The notes beneath the pieces are model-generated. The model did not search any database and was not told the origin of the DNA. It was given only the letters and a program-made list of their open reading frames with translations. From positions 434,001 through 498,000 of the forward strand of contig NZ_JAHXBG010000004.1 of NCBI RefSeq assembly GCF_020103725.1: DNA of 64,000 bases, in the 5' to 3' direction. The translations under genes were made by a program, and so were the position numbers. Of the stretch, positions 33,394 through 43,211 are shown one piece after another. Origin of the DNA: Hyalangium gracile (GTDB lineage Bacteria; Myxococcota; Myxococcia; Myxococcales; Myxococcaceae). The first letter of the stretch is position 1, and the number at the start of each line of letters is the position of its first letter.

Positions 33394-35352
33394 ATGACAC
33401 AACGAGCGATCTGGAACGCCTTGGCAGTGCTCGTGATGGCGGCGGTGCTGGGGTGCCAACCCGAACCCACGCCGCAGAGCCTGCCCGATGCGGGGCCGCT
33501 TCCGAGCAGTCCGTACACGGGCCCCACCACCGCCGGCTGGCACCGGGTCATCAGCACCCTGCGCGACAGCGTCCACTGCTTCGCCTCCGTGGGTGACCTG
33601 GTCTACGCGGGCACTGGCAGCAAGACGGCCACCGGCGCCGACGTGGGCGGAGTCTTCGTCTCGCCGGACCAGGGCACCACCTGGAAGCCCACTGCGCTGA
33701 ACCTCTCGGTCTCCAGCCTCTGGGCCACCCCCACCGAGGTCTACGCCACCACCATCGCCCAGGGGTTGATGAAGTCGGTGGATCGCGGCGAGACCTGGAC
33801 CCGGGTGAATGTCCCCAACGCCGGAACCACCATCTTCAACGCGGTGGCGGTGAGTGGCACGCGACTGCTCGTTGGCGTCGGCCCGGTGGTGCACGTCTCG
33901 GACGACAATGGAGCCACCTGGACCCGGCACCCCACGGGGATGCCGAACTTCTCCTACATCACCCAGTTCCTCGTGGAGTCCGGGAAGATCGTCGCCACCC
34001 TGAAGGGCGGCGTGGTGGTCTCCACCGACAATGGGACCACCTGGACGGAGCTCGAGGAGGGACTGCCCTACAACCCCCACGTGACTGGCGCGGCCCGGGT
34101 GGACGATTCCCTGTTCGTCGCGACCACCGAAGGCGTCTACCGCGCTTCATTCTCCGGCGGGGCCTTCGAGCGGGTCGCCAACGGCATGAGCAACAATGAC
34201 GTGTACGCGCTGGTCTCGTGGCAGGGCGGGCTGTTCGCGGGCGTGGGGGTTGGCAGCTATGGCTCGGCCTACCTGAGCTCGGACGAGGGCAGCACCTGGA
34301 ACCCCTTCAACCAGGGCTTGCCCGAGCTCACGCCCATCAGCGCGCTCAGGGTGGTGGGTGACTCCCTGCTGGCGGGCAGCGGCGGGAGCGTCTGGCGCAC
34401 GGCCCTGGGGCCCTCCTCGCCTCCGCCCGATACCGGTCCGCTCATCGGCACCGTGGACCGGGTTCCCGTCCGCACCTGCCCGTACTGGGTCGCCTTCGAT
34501 GGCACCCACCTGTACTTCTCCACCGCTGCCTCCGCCCTGGGCCCCACCGTCAGCGAGCCCGGCAACCTGATGCGGGCGCCCCTCGCGGGAGGGCCGGTGG
34601 AGACGCTCGAGACCCTGCAGCCGGCGATGCGGTACGTCGTGGTAACCCCGAACCATGTCTGGTGGACCACCAATGGGAACAACGGCAACTCCCACGCCAT
34701 CCGCCGCAGGCTGAAGAGTGGCGGCCCGGTGGAGGTGGCGGTCGGGCAGCAGCCCGCCATCACGCAGCTCACCGCCACCGACACCCACGTCTGGTACACG
34801 GCCTTCGAGCTCCGGCGCATTCCCGTGAGCGCCGGGCCCGTGGAGCAGTTCTACGTGTCTCCGGAGGGTCGGATCGACTCGTTCGCCTTCGACGGCACCC
34901 ACGCATACGTGGGCGAGAACAGCTTCACCCAGTCGCTCTGGCGGCTCCGGCTCTCGGACAAGGCGCGGGAGCTGCTCTCGCCCAGCCCCGCCGCGGGCTG
35001 GGACACGTACGCCCTCGCGGTGGATGCGGACTTCATGTACACGGCCTCCATCTATCGGTACCAGACGGATACGCCGCGCGCGTTCTATCGGGTCAAGAAG
35101 GATGGGTCCGCCCCTCGGGAGAAGCTGCTGGATGTGCCGGCGCAGGCCCGGAGCAACATGCTGCTGCACGGCGGCTTCCTGTACTTCTCCCAGGGCAGGA
35201 CCCTGATGAAGGTCCCCAAGGACCAGCGCAATGCCACGCCCCAGCTCGTCATGGCGGACGTGAACATGGAGCGGATGTTCGTGCATGCAGGCCGCCTCTA
35301 CTGGACCGACTGCTTCCTCCAGGAGATCCGCTCCGTTCCCTTCCCCCCCTGA
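33394..35352 (+). CDS. Lipoprotein with BNR/Asp-box propeller and a second DUF5050-like propeller
   Basis: 652 residues from ATG 33394, chosen since it starts a lipoprotein signal (LAVLVMAAVLGCQPEP). Residues about 40-345 contain repeated Asp-box units (SPDQGTTWKPTA, SVDRGETWTRVN, SDDNGATWTRHP, STDNGTTWTELE, SSDEGSTWNPFN), the mark of sialidase/sortilin/YCF48-like propellers. Residues about 350-652 are a different propeller (CPYWVAFDGTHLYFSTAA, MRYVVVTPNHVWWTTNG, VHAGRLYWTDCFL). It is a surface-binding protein; no catalytic sialidase residues are evident. The frame extends upstream but without a signal peptide. Confidence 0.8.
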   Translation: MTQRAIWNALAVLVMAAVLGCQPEPTPQSLPDAGPLPSSPYTGPTTAGWHRVISTLRDSVHCFASVGDLVYAGTGSKTATGADVGGVFVSPDQGTTWKPTALNLSVSSLWATPTEVYATTIAQGLMKSVDRGETWTRVNVPNAGTTIFNAVAVSGTRLLVGVGPVVHVSDDNGATWTRHPTGMPNFSYITQFLVESGKIVATLKGGVVVSTDNGTTWTELEEGLPYNPHVTGAARVDDSLFVATTEGVYRASFSGGAFERVANGMSNNDVYALVSWQGGLFAGVGVGSYGSAYLSSDEGSTWNPFNQGLPELTPISALRVVGDSLLAGSGGSVWRTALGPSSPPPDTGPLIGTVDRVPVRTCPYWVAFDGTHLYFSTAASALGPTVSEPGNLMRAPLAGGPVETLETLQPAMRYVVVTPNHVWWTTNGNNGNSHAIRRRLKSGGPVEVAVGQQPAITQLTATDTHVWYTAFELRRIPVSAGPVEQFYVSPEGRIDSFAFDGTHAYVGENSFTQSLWRLRLSDKARELLSPSPAAGWDTYALAVDADFMYTASIYRYQTDTPRAFYRVKKDGSAPREKLLDVPAQARSNMLLHGGFLYFSQGRTLMKVPKDQRNATPQLVMADVNMERMFVHAGRLYWTDCFLQEIRSVPFPP

Positions 35353-35948
35353 AGCCCCGCCCTCGCGGCGAGGGCCTCCGCCTGTCGCTCGAGCGAGGGA
35401 CTGTCAGCAGCCGCACGGTGGACTCGTGCGCGTCCGGGTCGGCCCGGTCCGGGCAGCAGCCCCTTGGGCAACCGCCGCCGCAGCTCGGCGTGCAAGGTGT
35501 CCCGGTCGAGCGGTCCCCGGTCCAGCGTCTCGGTCGCCTCGCGGGTGACGGGCTCCACCGCCTCCAGCGCGGACACCTTCGCCGCATTCACCGAGCTCAT
35601 CGCCGGGCCGATGAAGGCACCCATCGACTTCTCGTCGGCCGGCAGCATCCCGGCCGCGAGGAGCTCGACATCCTCGGCCCGTACCACCACCGGGGCTCCC
35701 CGCATCGCCCGCATGCGGGCCAGCTCACGCCGCTCGAAGGCCTGGGTCCGCGTGTCCGCAGCCGCGTCCTTCAGGCGCGGCGCCAGGGCTGCCTGCGCCG
35801 CACCCGGTGGAAAGTCCGTCAGCCCCACCTCGCCCATGGCGGCCAGCAGCTCGCTCGTGCGGCGCCGCAGTCCGCTGCGACCCAGCCGGAAGGCGATGAC
35901 CTGTCGGGACGTGACGGTCAGCTCGGGGCTCGTTGTCGGTTCTCGCAT
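35298..35948 (-). pseudogene. 3'-truncated winged-helix (HTH_42, AlkZ/YcaQ-like) protein
   Basis: The N-terminus reads naturally from ATG 35948: LTVTSRQVIAFRLGRSGLRR, then VGLTDFPPGAAQAALAPRL, RAMRGAPVVVRAEDVELLAA and TLDRDTLHAELRRRLPKGLL. These are features of winged-helix DNA-glycosylase-like proteins of about 350-400 residues. After about residue 165 the sequence becomes low-complexity and runs into the end of the propeller gene, so more than half of the protein is missing. Loss of the C-terminus is probably by deletion. Confidence 0.65.
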
Positions 35949-35949
35949 G

Positions 35950-36473
35950 ACGCCGGCCGACTGTCGCCACGTGCCGAGGCGTGCGCCGATCTCTGCCTCC
36001 ACCTGGTGCGCCGTGACCATGGCTCGGCGGTCGCCGCCGAGACGGCCCGCCTCTCCGTCATGCCGCTCGAGCGGGACGGCGGGCAGTCGCAGTTCATCGT
36101 GCACCCGCCGCCCACACCCGAGGGCGCGTCGCTGGAGTCCGTGCTGCGCTGGCTCGAGGAGAACCTCCACCAGGAGCTCTCCCTGCACGCCATCGCCCGG
36201 CGGGCCGCCATGAGTGTCCGCACGCTCAGCCGCCGCTTCCGGGAGCAGACCGGGACTACGCCCCTTCAGTGGCTGCTGAGGGCGCGCGTGCGCCGCGCCC
36301 AGCTCCTCCTCGAGACGACGAACCAGGCGGTGGAGCACGTCGCCGCCCATGTCGGCTTCGGCTCGGCCGCCGCCTTCCGGGAGCAGTTCCGCCGCATCGT
36401 CGCGACGAGCCCTCAGTCGTACCGCCGCGCCTTCCGAGGCGGCTCCACCGCCCGCGCGTCCGCTGGACGGTAG
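35950..36473 (+). pseudogene. 5'-truncated AraC/GlxA-type transcription regulator
   Basis: The plus strand encodes the end of a DJ-1/GlxA-like domain (ADLCLHLVRRDHGSAVAAET, then ARLSVMPLERDGGQSQFI) and a full AraC DNA-binding domain: SLHAIARRAAMSVRTLSRRF, TGTTPLQWLLRARVRRAQLL and VGFGSAAAFREQFRRI. GlxA regulators are about 320 residues; only about 170 are present, and there is no proper start. Its missing 5' part and the missing 3' part of the neighbouring winged-helix gene point to a deletion/rearrangement. An internal ATG at 36059 could still express a DNA-binding-only protein. Confidence 0.65.
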
Positions 36474-36498
36474 GCCTCCTGCTCTCGCGAGCCGCTCG

Positions 36499-36524
36499 GA
36501 GGGGCCCGAACCACTGGGCCCCTC
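36499..36524. terminator. Bidirectional terminator-like hairpin
   Basis: A 9-bp perfect GC stem (GAGGGGCCC / GGGCCCCTC) with an eight-base loop lies between the plus-strand AraC remnant and the convergent GON gene. It has no strong T-run on either side. Confidence 0.55.
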
Positions 36525-36547
36525 TGTGTCTCCCACCCTCCTCGAGG

Positions 36548-37759
36548 CTACTGGAGCCAGAAGAGCTGCAGGTTGGCGGTGGGCGGGATGATGCCGCCGC
36601 AGTAGCCGCCGCCCTGGAGGTTCACCACCTGGGACGCGCTGCTGTAGGTGGCTGAGCCCGCGGCCTTGTATCCGAAGACCTGGAACTGGTCGGGCGCGAT
36701 GCCGAAGGGCGTGCCCCGCAGATCCATGTTGGCGCGGCCCGTCTGGGACCAGGCGCCCACGCAGTCCCCCGCGTCTCCCAGGGCGGATGCATAGGCGTAG
36801 TTGGAGCCGAACCGCTTCCAGCCCTGGCTGGTGGAGAAGGTGGTGTCGGTCACCGTCAGCGTCAGGTCTCCCGGGTTGAAGCGCACTCGGGTGAACCACG
36901 TCTTCTGCCCACCCGCGGAGGTGTTGGGCCCCTGCCCGTAGTGCGAGTAGTTGGTGGTGCTCCCGGTGTTGGGCAGGTTCAGGTACTCGCGAGGCGTGCC
37001 CGCCATGTCATGGCAGTACACCTCCACGGTGCGGCTTCCGAGCGTCAGCGTGTAGTTGCCATCCGGCGCCGAGGGGTTCTGCGCGTGGAGCTCCGCGCAG
37101 CTCGCCGGCTGCCAGAAGAGCTGCAGGTTGGCGGTGGGCGGGATGATGCCGCCGCAGTAGCCGCCGCCCTGGAGGTCCACCACCTGGGACGCGCTGCTGT
37201 AGGTGGCCGAGCCCGCCGCCATGTACCCGAAGACCTGGAACTGGTCGGGCGCGATGCCGAAGGGCGTGCCCCGCAGGTCCACGTTGGCGCGGCCCGTCTG
37301 GGACCAGGCGTCCACGCAGTCCCCCGCGTCTCCCAGGGCGGATGCATAGGCGTAGTTGGAGCCGAACCGCTTCCAGCCCTGGCTGGTGGAGAAGGTGGTG
37401 TCGGTCACCGTCAGCGTCAGGTCTCCCGGGTTGAAGCGCACTCGGGTGAACCACGTCTTCTGCCCACCCGCGGAGGTGTTGGGCCCCTGCCCGTAGTGCG
37501 AGTAGTTGGTGGTGCTTCCGGTGTTGGGCAGGTTCAGGTACTCGCTAGGCGTGCCCGCCATGTCATGGCAGTACACCTCCACGGCGCGGCTTCCGAGCGT
37601 CAGCGTGTAGTTGCCATCCTGCGCCGAGGGGTCCTGCGCGTGGAGCTCCGCGCAGGAGCTGGCCGCGTGGCCGAGGCCGGGCAGCAGCAGCGAGGCCGAG
37701 GCGGCCAGCGCCATGCCGAGAGACTTCCAGGAGAGTGTGCCGAGCGTAGGGTTCGTCAT
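36548..37759 (-). CDS. Secreted protein made of two near-identical GON domains
   Basis: 403 residues. The signal peptide (SLGMALAASASLLLPGLGHA) ends near residue 33. Two 185-residue copies follow (about 34-218 and 219-403), each with SCAELHAQ, VEVYCHDMAGTP, EYLNLPNTGSTTNYSHYGQG, RVRFNPGDLTLTVTDTTF and RGTPFGIAPDQFQVFGY. The Cys spacing and the CHDM motif match the GON domain, first described in ADAMTS9/20 metalloproteases and also present in bacterial secreted proteins. Its function there is unknown. There is no catalytic domain, so this is a pure GON tandem. Confidence 0.85.
   Translation of the reverse strand: MTNPTLGTLSWKSLGMALAASASLLLPGLGHAASSCAELHAQDPSAQDGNYTLTLGSRAVEVYCHDMAGTPSEYLNLPNTGSTTNYSHYGQGPNTSAGGQKTWFTRVRFNPGDLTLTVTDTTFSTSQGWKRFGSNYAYASALGDAGDCVDAWSQTGRANVDLRGTPFGIAPDQFQVFGYMAAGSATYSSASQVVDLQGGGYCGGIIPPTANLQLFWQPASCAELHAQNPSAPDGNYTLTLGSRTVEVYCHDMAGTPREYLNLPNTGSTTNYSHYGQGPNTSAGGQKTWFTRVRFNPGDLTLTVTDTTFSTSQGWKRFGSNYAYASALGDAGDCVGAWSQTGRANMDLRGTPFGIAPDQFQVFGYKAAGSATYSSASQVVNLQGGGYCGGIIPPTANLQLFWLQ
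36557..37660. repeat. 555-bp tandem duplication encoding the two GON domains
   Basis: Matching positions are 555 bp apart throughout (for example the ccagaagagctgcagg stretch at 36557 and at 37112). Differences are few and mostly single-base (e.g. 36608-36740 against 37163-37295), so this is a recent in-frame gene-internal duplication. Confidence 0.92.
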
Positions 37760-38009
37760 GTCTGGGTTCCTTGGGGTGAGCCAGCGTCGTGCTGGCCTGG
37801 GCTCGGGCAGAGCAGCGAGCGTGCCAGCCGCCGCCGGCGCGCCCCTGCCTCGGAGGCCGCCCGGGGAGGCTCGGCGCCACCGGTTTCCTGACGCGCCAAC
37901 GGGCCCGGCTTGCGCGCCAACGGGCCCGGCTTGCGCGTCAGCCGGGTGCGCCGAGGGCGGGGCCCTGGCGCGCCACGGGCCCACCGGCGGCGGTGTAGGA
38001 TGGCTCGGG

Positions 38010-41000
38010 ATGTTCGACGACGCGTCCACGCCCAGGCCCACCGCGGAGCGACCACCCCGCCGCCCCGAGGAGCCCTCGTTTCCGGTGCCCGGCTGGGAGC
38101 GCTACGAGCCGGTGCGCTTCCTCGGCCAGGGGGGCATGGGGCGCGTCTTCCTCGCGTTCGATCCGCGGCTGCGCCGCGCCGTGGCCCTGAAGTTCGTGCG
38201 CGGCGACGAGCCCGGGCTCGCCCGCCGCTTCCTCTCCGAGGGCCAGGCCCAGGCGCGGGTGGAGCACGAGCGGGTGTGCAAGGTGTACGAGGTGGGCGAA
38301 GTCCAGGGCCACCTCTACATCGCCATGCAGTACGTGGACGGAGTGCCCCTCACGGCGCTGGCGGGCCAGCTCACCCTCGAGCAGAAGGTGGTGCTCCTCC
38401 AACAGGCCGCCGAGGGCGTCCACGCCGCCCACCGCGCCGGCCTCATCCACCGGGACCTCAAGCCCGGCAACATCCTCGTGGAGCGCACGGCGGACCAGCG
38501 GCCGCGCGCCTACGTCATGGACTTCGGGCTCGCCCGGGACTGGACGGCGAAGGACACGGCCACCGGCACGGTGCTGGGCACGCCGCACTACATGGCCCCC
38601 GAGCAGGCCCGAGGCGAGGTGAGCCAGCTCGATGGGCGCGCGGATGTCTACAGCCTGGGCGCCACGCTCTACTTCCTGCTGACGGGCCAGCCGCCCCTCC
38701 CGGGCCACAATGGCCTCGAGGTGCTCGGCCGCATCGCCACCGAGGAGCCTCGCCCTCCACGCGCCCTGGCTCCGGACGTGCCGGCGGAGCTGGAGGCCAT
38801 AGTCCTCAAGTGCCTGGAGAAGGAGCGCTCAGCTCGCTACGACTCGGCGCTCGCGCTGGCGGAGGAGCTCGGGCGCTTCCTGGCGGGAGCGCCGGTGCGG
38901 GCGCGCTCGGCGGGCGCGGGCTATCGGCTGCGCAAGCGGTTGCGTGGGCACTGGCGGGGGGTGGCCGTGACGGCCGGCGTGCTGGTGCTGCTGGGGCTCG
39001 CCGGGGGCCAGCTCTTCCGGGCTCGCCAGGAGGCGCTCCGCCGCGAGCAGCTGGCGCGCCAGTTCAGCGCCCTGGCCGATGGGCTGGAGGCCCGCGCCCG
39101 CGCGTCCGCCCTCGCGCGGCTGCATGACACGAGCGCCGAGCGCCAGTCCCTGAAGGCCACCCTCGAGGAGATAGAGGCCGCGATGCGACGGGAAGGAGCG
39201 CTGGCGCTCGGCCCCGGCAACCAGGCGCTGGGGCGAGGGTGGCTGAGCCTGGGCGCTCCCCGCCTCGCCCACGAGCGCCTGCGGGACGCGTGGCAGTATG
39301 GCTCGCGAGAGCCCCAGGGCGCCTTCGCGATGGCCCTGGCGCTGGGGAGGCTCTACCAGGCAGAGCTCCTGGCCGCCGAGGAGCTCCGCTCCCGACTGCG
39401 AGAGCCTCGCCGCCGCGAGCTGGCCCGCCTCTACCGCGAGCCGGCGCTGAGCTGGCTGCGGCGGAGCCAGGGCGCCTCGGTGCCTTCCCCCGAGTACGTG
39501 GCGGCGCTGGAGGCCTTCCTCGAGGAGCGCTTCGAGGAGGCCCTGGCCCGGCTCGACGCGCTCGGGGAGCGGCTGCCCGGCTTCTTCGAGGCTCCCCAGC
39601 TGCGGGGGGATGTCCACCTGGCGCGCGCCTCCCACCGCTGGGCGCGGGATGAGCGCCCACAGGCCCGCGCGGAGCTCGAGTCCGCTCGCCAGGCCTATGC
39701 CCGCGCCGCTGCCCTGGGTGAGAGCGCCCCCGAGCTGCACCGGGCCCAGGCCTGGGTCGAACTGGTGGCGCTGCGGCTCGAGCCCCTGGAGCCGCGGGCG
39801 CTCCAGGCTCATGTCTCCCGCGCGCTCGAGGCGCTCGCGCGCGCGCTCGTGGCGGCGCCTCGGGACTACGAGTCATGGGTGCTCCAGGCCCAGCTCTACC
39901 GCCACCTCGCCGAGTCGCTGGCGCCTGGCGAGGAGGACATCGAACCGCTCCTGCGCAAGGCCGTCGAGGCCGCGCAGCGGGCCGTGGCCTTCGAGTCCGC
40001 CCGGCTCGAAGCCCGGCGCGAGCTGGGCCTCATCTTCCTCCAGTGGGCGCGCTACCGGCAGGACCGGAGCCTGGATCCGCGCGAGCAGCTCCTCCAGGCC
40101 CGCGACGCCCTCGAGAGCCTGGGCCCGCGCGACGAGCCCTATGAGTTCCACACCCGCCGGGGCCAGCTGCTCGAGGTGGAGGGCGATGCCGCGGAGCAGC
40201 GCGGCCAGGATGAGCTCCCCCACCGAGACGGGGCCATCGAGTCCTACCTCGCCGCGGCCACCGCCGACGGCCAGGAGCCCGAGGCCTGGCGCGAGCTGGG
40301 GAGCGCCTACCTGGCGCGGGCGTCCTCCCCGCGCGCGGTGGCGCCAGAGGGCGATCTGCGCCAGGCCCAGCAGGCCTTGGAGAAGGCACGCGCGCTGGCG
40401 CCTCGGGATGCGGTGCGCTCCGGGCACGAGGGGCGGCTCCACGCGCTGCGAGCCCGGCTCCTGCGCAACCTCGGGGCGGATCCGCGCCCGGAGTGGGAGG
40501 CGGCCCTCGCGCTCTACCGGCAGGGGCAGGAGCTGTCGCCCGGGCTCTCGCAGCTGGCCCGCGGCGAGGGGCTGGCGCTGGTGGCGTTGGCGCGGGAGGC
40601 CTGGGAGCGGGGCGAGGAGCCCTTCCCCCTGCTGGCCCGAGCCCAGGCGGTCCTCGAGCGCGCCGTGGCGCAGGCGCCGGGGCAGGGCCTGGAGCTCCAC
40701 TTCCTTGCCGAGGCGCATGCCCAGCGCGCCGCGTACCGGCTCGCCTGGGGAGAGCCGCCCGGCTCCGAGGCGCAAGAGGCCCTGCGCCTCGCGCGTGAGG
40801 CCATCGCGCGGCTGCCGGGCGACGCGCGCCCCTGGGCGACCGCGGGCCGCGCCCACCAGCTCCTGGCGGCCTTCGAGCTGACGCGGCAGCGGGAGCCGCG
40901 CCCGGCCCTGACGGAGGCGGACAAGGCCCTGCGCCAGGCGCTCGAGCGCAATCCCCGGAGCGCGGAGGCCTGGCGCTCCCTGGCGGAGACGCGCGCGGTG

Positions 41001-41480
41001 AGCGCTCGCTTCAGCGCCCTCCAGGGGCGGGCCCGGCGCGAGGACTTCGAGCAGGCCGCCCAGGCCTGGAGAGAGGCCCTGGCGCTGAGCTCGCAGCCGC
41101 TGGAGGACCGGCTGGCCCTGGCCGCCTTCCACCGGGACCAGGCCACGTGGGAGCAGCGCACGGGGCGCAACCCAAAGCCGACGCTCCGGCGCGGGCTGGC
41201 GCTGGCCGACGAGGTGCTGGCCTCCCGGCCCGAGTGGGCGGAGGCCCGGCTCGTGCGTGCGCTCCTGCGGGTGGCGCTGGGGCAGGAGCCGCTCCGCCAG
41301 GGCGAGCACCCCGCCGCGTGGAGGCAGGCCGAGGAGGAGCGCCGCGCCATCCTCGCGGCCCACCCGAACCTGCGGCGCGCCTGGAGCCTGCCCGAGGAGG
41401 AGCCCAGGCCACGAGGGATGGACGAAATGCCCGGAGCCAATGGGGGCGGCACCGAGGGCCCGCGGGGACCGAGCCCATGA
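38010..41480 (+). CDS. Membrane Ser/Thr protein kinase with a long TPR-like C-terminal region
   Basis: 1156 residues. The kinase domain spans about 28-300: YEPVRFLGQGGMGRVFLAFD, VALKFVRGDE (Lys), HRDLKPGNILVERT, YVMDFGLARDW and GTPHYMAPEQARG, all catalytic residues present. One membrane segment follows at about 315-337 (VAVTAGVLVLLGLAGGQLF). The remaining roughly 800 residues are Ala/Arg/Leu/Glu-rich TPR-like helices on the far side, probably a protein-binding sensor. ATG 38010 is used; the longer frame upstream overlaps the promoter and signal-peptide end of the divergent GON gene. It is convergent with the sigma54 activator. Confidence 0.93.
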   Translation: MFDDASTPRPTAERPPRRPEEPSFPVPGWERYEPVRFLGQGGMGRVFLAFDPRLRRAVALKFVRGDEPGLARRFLSEGQAQARVEHERVCKVYEVGEVQGHLYIAMQYVDGVPLTALAGQLTLEQKVVLLQQAAEGVHAAHRAGLIHRDLKPGNILVERTADQRPRAYVMDFGLARDWTAKDTATGTVLGTPHYMAPEQARGEVSQLDGRADVYSLGATLYFLLTGQPPLPGHNGLEVLGRIATEEPRPPRALAPDVPAELEAIVLKCLEKERSARYDSALALAEELGRFLAGAPVRARSAGAGYRLRKRLRGHWRGVAVTAGVLVLLGLAGGQLFRARQEALRREQLARQFSALADGLEARARASALARLHDTSAERQSLKATLEEIEAAMRREGALALGPGNQALGRGWLSLGAPRLAHERLRDAWQYGSREPQGAFAMALALGRLYQAELLAAEELRSRLREPRRRELARLYREPALSWLRRSQGASVPSPEYVAALEAFLEERFEEALARLDALGERLPGFFEAPQLRGDVHLARASHRWARDERPQARAELESARQAYARAAALGESAPELHRAQAWVELVALRLEPLEPRALQAHVSRALEALARALVAAPRDYESWVLQAQLYRHLAESLAPGEEDIEPLLRKAVEAAQRAVAFESARLEARRELGLIFLQWARYRQDRSLDPREQLLQARDALESLGPRDEPYEFHTRRGQLLEVEGDAAEQRGQDELPHRDGAIESYLAAATADGQEPEAWRELGSAYLARASSPRAVAPEGDLRQAQQALEKARALAPRDAVRSGHEGRLHALRARLLRNLGADPRPEWEAALALYRQGQELSPGLSQLARGEGLALVALAREAWERGEEPFPLLARAQAVLERAVAQAPGQGLELHFLAEAHAQRAAYRLAWGEPPGSEAQEALRLAREAIARLPGDARPWATAGRAHQLLAAFELTRQREPRPALTEADKALRQALERNPRSAEAWRSLAETRAVSARFSALQGRARREDFEQAAQAWREALALSSQPLEDRLALAAFHRDQATWEQRTGRNPKPTLRRGLALADEVLASRPEWAEARLVRALLRVALGQEPLRQGEHPAAWRQAEEERRAILAAHPNLRRAWSLPEEEPRPRGMDEMPGANGGGTEGPRGPSP

Positions 41481-41502
41481 GCGTGGGCGCGGCCCCGGTG
41501 GC

Positions 41503-43155
41503 TCACGGCGCGTCCTCGGCGAGCCTCAGCTCGCGCACGCGGCGCTGGAGCGCGCGCTTGGACACCTCGAGGCGGTGCGCCATCGCGTCCAGGTCGCCTC
41601 GGCAGTCGTGGAAGCACTGGGAGATCTCCTCCGCGCTGAGCTCCTTCACGGTGCGGACGCGGGGGCTCCTGCTCATCAGGTTGTAGATGGAGCCGCGGGT
41701 GATGCCGAGCGCGTCGGCGGCCGCCTGCATGTCCCAGGCGTGCTCCCGCAGCGCCGCGAGCAGCTCCGGCTCCTTCACCTCGGAGGGCTTGCGGCGCGAG
41801 GCGGGCTCCGGCCCGGGCTGGCTCGGCGCCGGGGGTGGCGGCCCGGTGCGCCAGGCGGGCTCGGGTGGCGCGACGGCGCCCAGCTCGCGCTCGAGCGACG
41901 CATCCACCTGCAGGCGCGCCTGGCCCCGGCCGCTGATGACGAGCTGGCGCGCCACGTTGCGCAGCTGGCGGATGTTGCCGGGCCAGGGGTGGCGGACCAG
42001 GCGCGCGGCGAGCGGCGCGGGCAGCCACGGCTCCGCGTACGCGTCCTCGGGCGACAGGCGCCACGCCTCCCCGAGCACCTCCAGCTCCTGGCGGGCGAAG
42101 TGGTGGAAGAGCGGGCCGATGTCCTCGCGGCGCTCGCGCAGCGGGGGCAGCCGGATTTCATAGCCCGCCAGCCGGTGGAGCAGCGGGGCCTTGAAGCGCC
42201 CCTGCTGGATGTGCTCCTCCAGGTGCGCATCCGTGGCGGCCACCAGGCGCACGTCCACGCGCACCGGCGTGCGCCCACCCACCGGGTACAGCTCCCCGCT
42301 CTCCAGCACGCGCAGCAACATGCCCTGCACCTCGGAGGGCGCCTCGCCCACCTCATCGAGGAAGAGCGTGCCTCCATGGGCCGCGCGGAAGAGGCCCTCG
42401 CGGGACTGGGTGGCGCCCGTGTAGGCCCCGCGCTCCGCGCCGAAGAGCTCGGCGGTGGCCAGCTCCCGGGAGAGGGCGCCCAGGTTCACGCTCACGAAGG
42501 GGCCCGAGCGCCGGGGACTGCGCAGGTGGAGGGCGCGCGCCACCAGCTCCTTGCCCGTCCCGGTCTCCCCGCGGAGGAGCACGGACACGTCCAGGTCCGC
42601 CACCTGCTCCACCTGCCTGCGCACGCGCAGCATGGAGGGGCTCTGGCCCACCATCCCCAGCGACTCCGAGCCGCCCTCCGCCTCGGGGGGGACGAGCCGG
42701 TGCAGGAGCACCACCACGCGCGCGGCCAGCTCGAGGGGCACGCCCGCCTCCAGCGCCTCGGGGCCGAACTCCCAGGTGCCGCGCAGCGGCTGGCCCGCCA
42801 CCACCGGAGTGCCCCCTTCCTCCACCACCAGCCGCACCACGCCGCCGGGGCCCGGGGTGAAGCGCAGGGGCCTGCGGCTCAGGAACGGGTCATCCAGCGG
42901 CTGGCCCAGGGCGCTGCCGGGGCGCGTGAAGCGGGGGGCGTTGCGAGACAGCGCCACCTCCTGTCCCGTCGCGAGCGCCTCGAGCAGCAGCCGCTCCCCC
43001 ACCCGGTGGGCGCGGGGATGGGAGACGATGGTCAGCGCCGGGACGGGGCCAGGGGCCGGCGCCTCTCGTCCGCGAAGGGGACCGGCGGCGGTGGACACAT
43101 CGGCCGTGGTGCTCTCTGCCATAGGGATGCCCGAACCCGTGCGAGGAGTTCGCAT
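41503..43155 (-). CDS. Sigma54-dependent transcriptional activator with FHA-like N-terminus
   Basis: 550 residues. The N-terminal 160 residues look FHA-like (TIVSHPRAHRVGERLLLEAL, SRNAPRF, LSRRPLRFTPG), fitting activation through a Ser/Thr kinase. The AAA+ domain covers about 170-405: VLLRGETGTGKELVARALHL (Walker A), ERGAYTGAT in place of GAFTGA, and GGTLFLDEVGEAPSEVQG (Walker B). Two Fis-type HTH stretches lie at the C-terminus (DMQAAADALGITRGSIYNLM and DLDAMAHRLEVSKRALQRRV). The start at 43155 follows GAGG; ATG 43122 (MAESTTADVS) is an alternative. It lies downstream of the hybrid kinase gene. Confidence 0.9.
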   Translation of the reverse strand: MRTPRTGSGIPMAESTTADVSTAAGPLRGREAPAPGPVPALTIVSHPRAHRVGERLLLEALATGQEVALSRNAPRFTRPGSALGQPLDDPFLSRRPLRFTPGPGGVVRLVVEEGGTPVVAGQPLRGTWEFGPEALEAGVPLELAARVVVLLHRLVPPEAEGGSESLGMVGQSPSMLRVRRQVEQVADLDVSVLLRGETGTGKELVARALHLRSPRRSGPFVSVNLGALSRELATAELFGAERGAYTGATQSREGLFRAAHGGTLFLDEVGEAPSEVQGMLLRVLESGELYPVGGRTPVRVDVRLVAATDAHLEEHIQQGRFKAPLLHRLAGYEIRLPPLRERREDIGPLFHHFARQELEVLGEAWRLSPEDAYAEPWLPAPLAARLVRHPWPGNIRQLRNVARQLVISGRGQARLQVDASLERELGAVAPPEPAWRTGPPPPAPSQPGPEPASRRKPSEVKEPELLAALREHAWDMQAAADALGITRGSIYNLMSRSPRVRTVKELSAEEISQCFHDCRGDLDAMAHRLEVSKRALQRRVRELRLAEDAP

Positions 43156-43211
43156 TCTACCTCAGGCGCCGGAGCACCGGGCCCAGGCCCCGTCACGCCT
43201 CCTCGGGGACG

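Noticed and set aside
32567-34080. Overlapping minus-strand frames in 32.5-34 kb
   Set aside because: Shadows of the hypothetical 212-residue gene and the propeller lipoprotein, which have signal peptides or ribosome sites on the plus strand.
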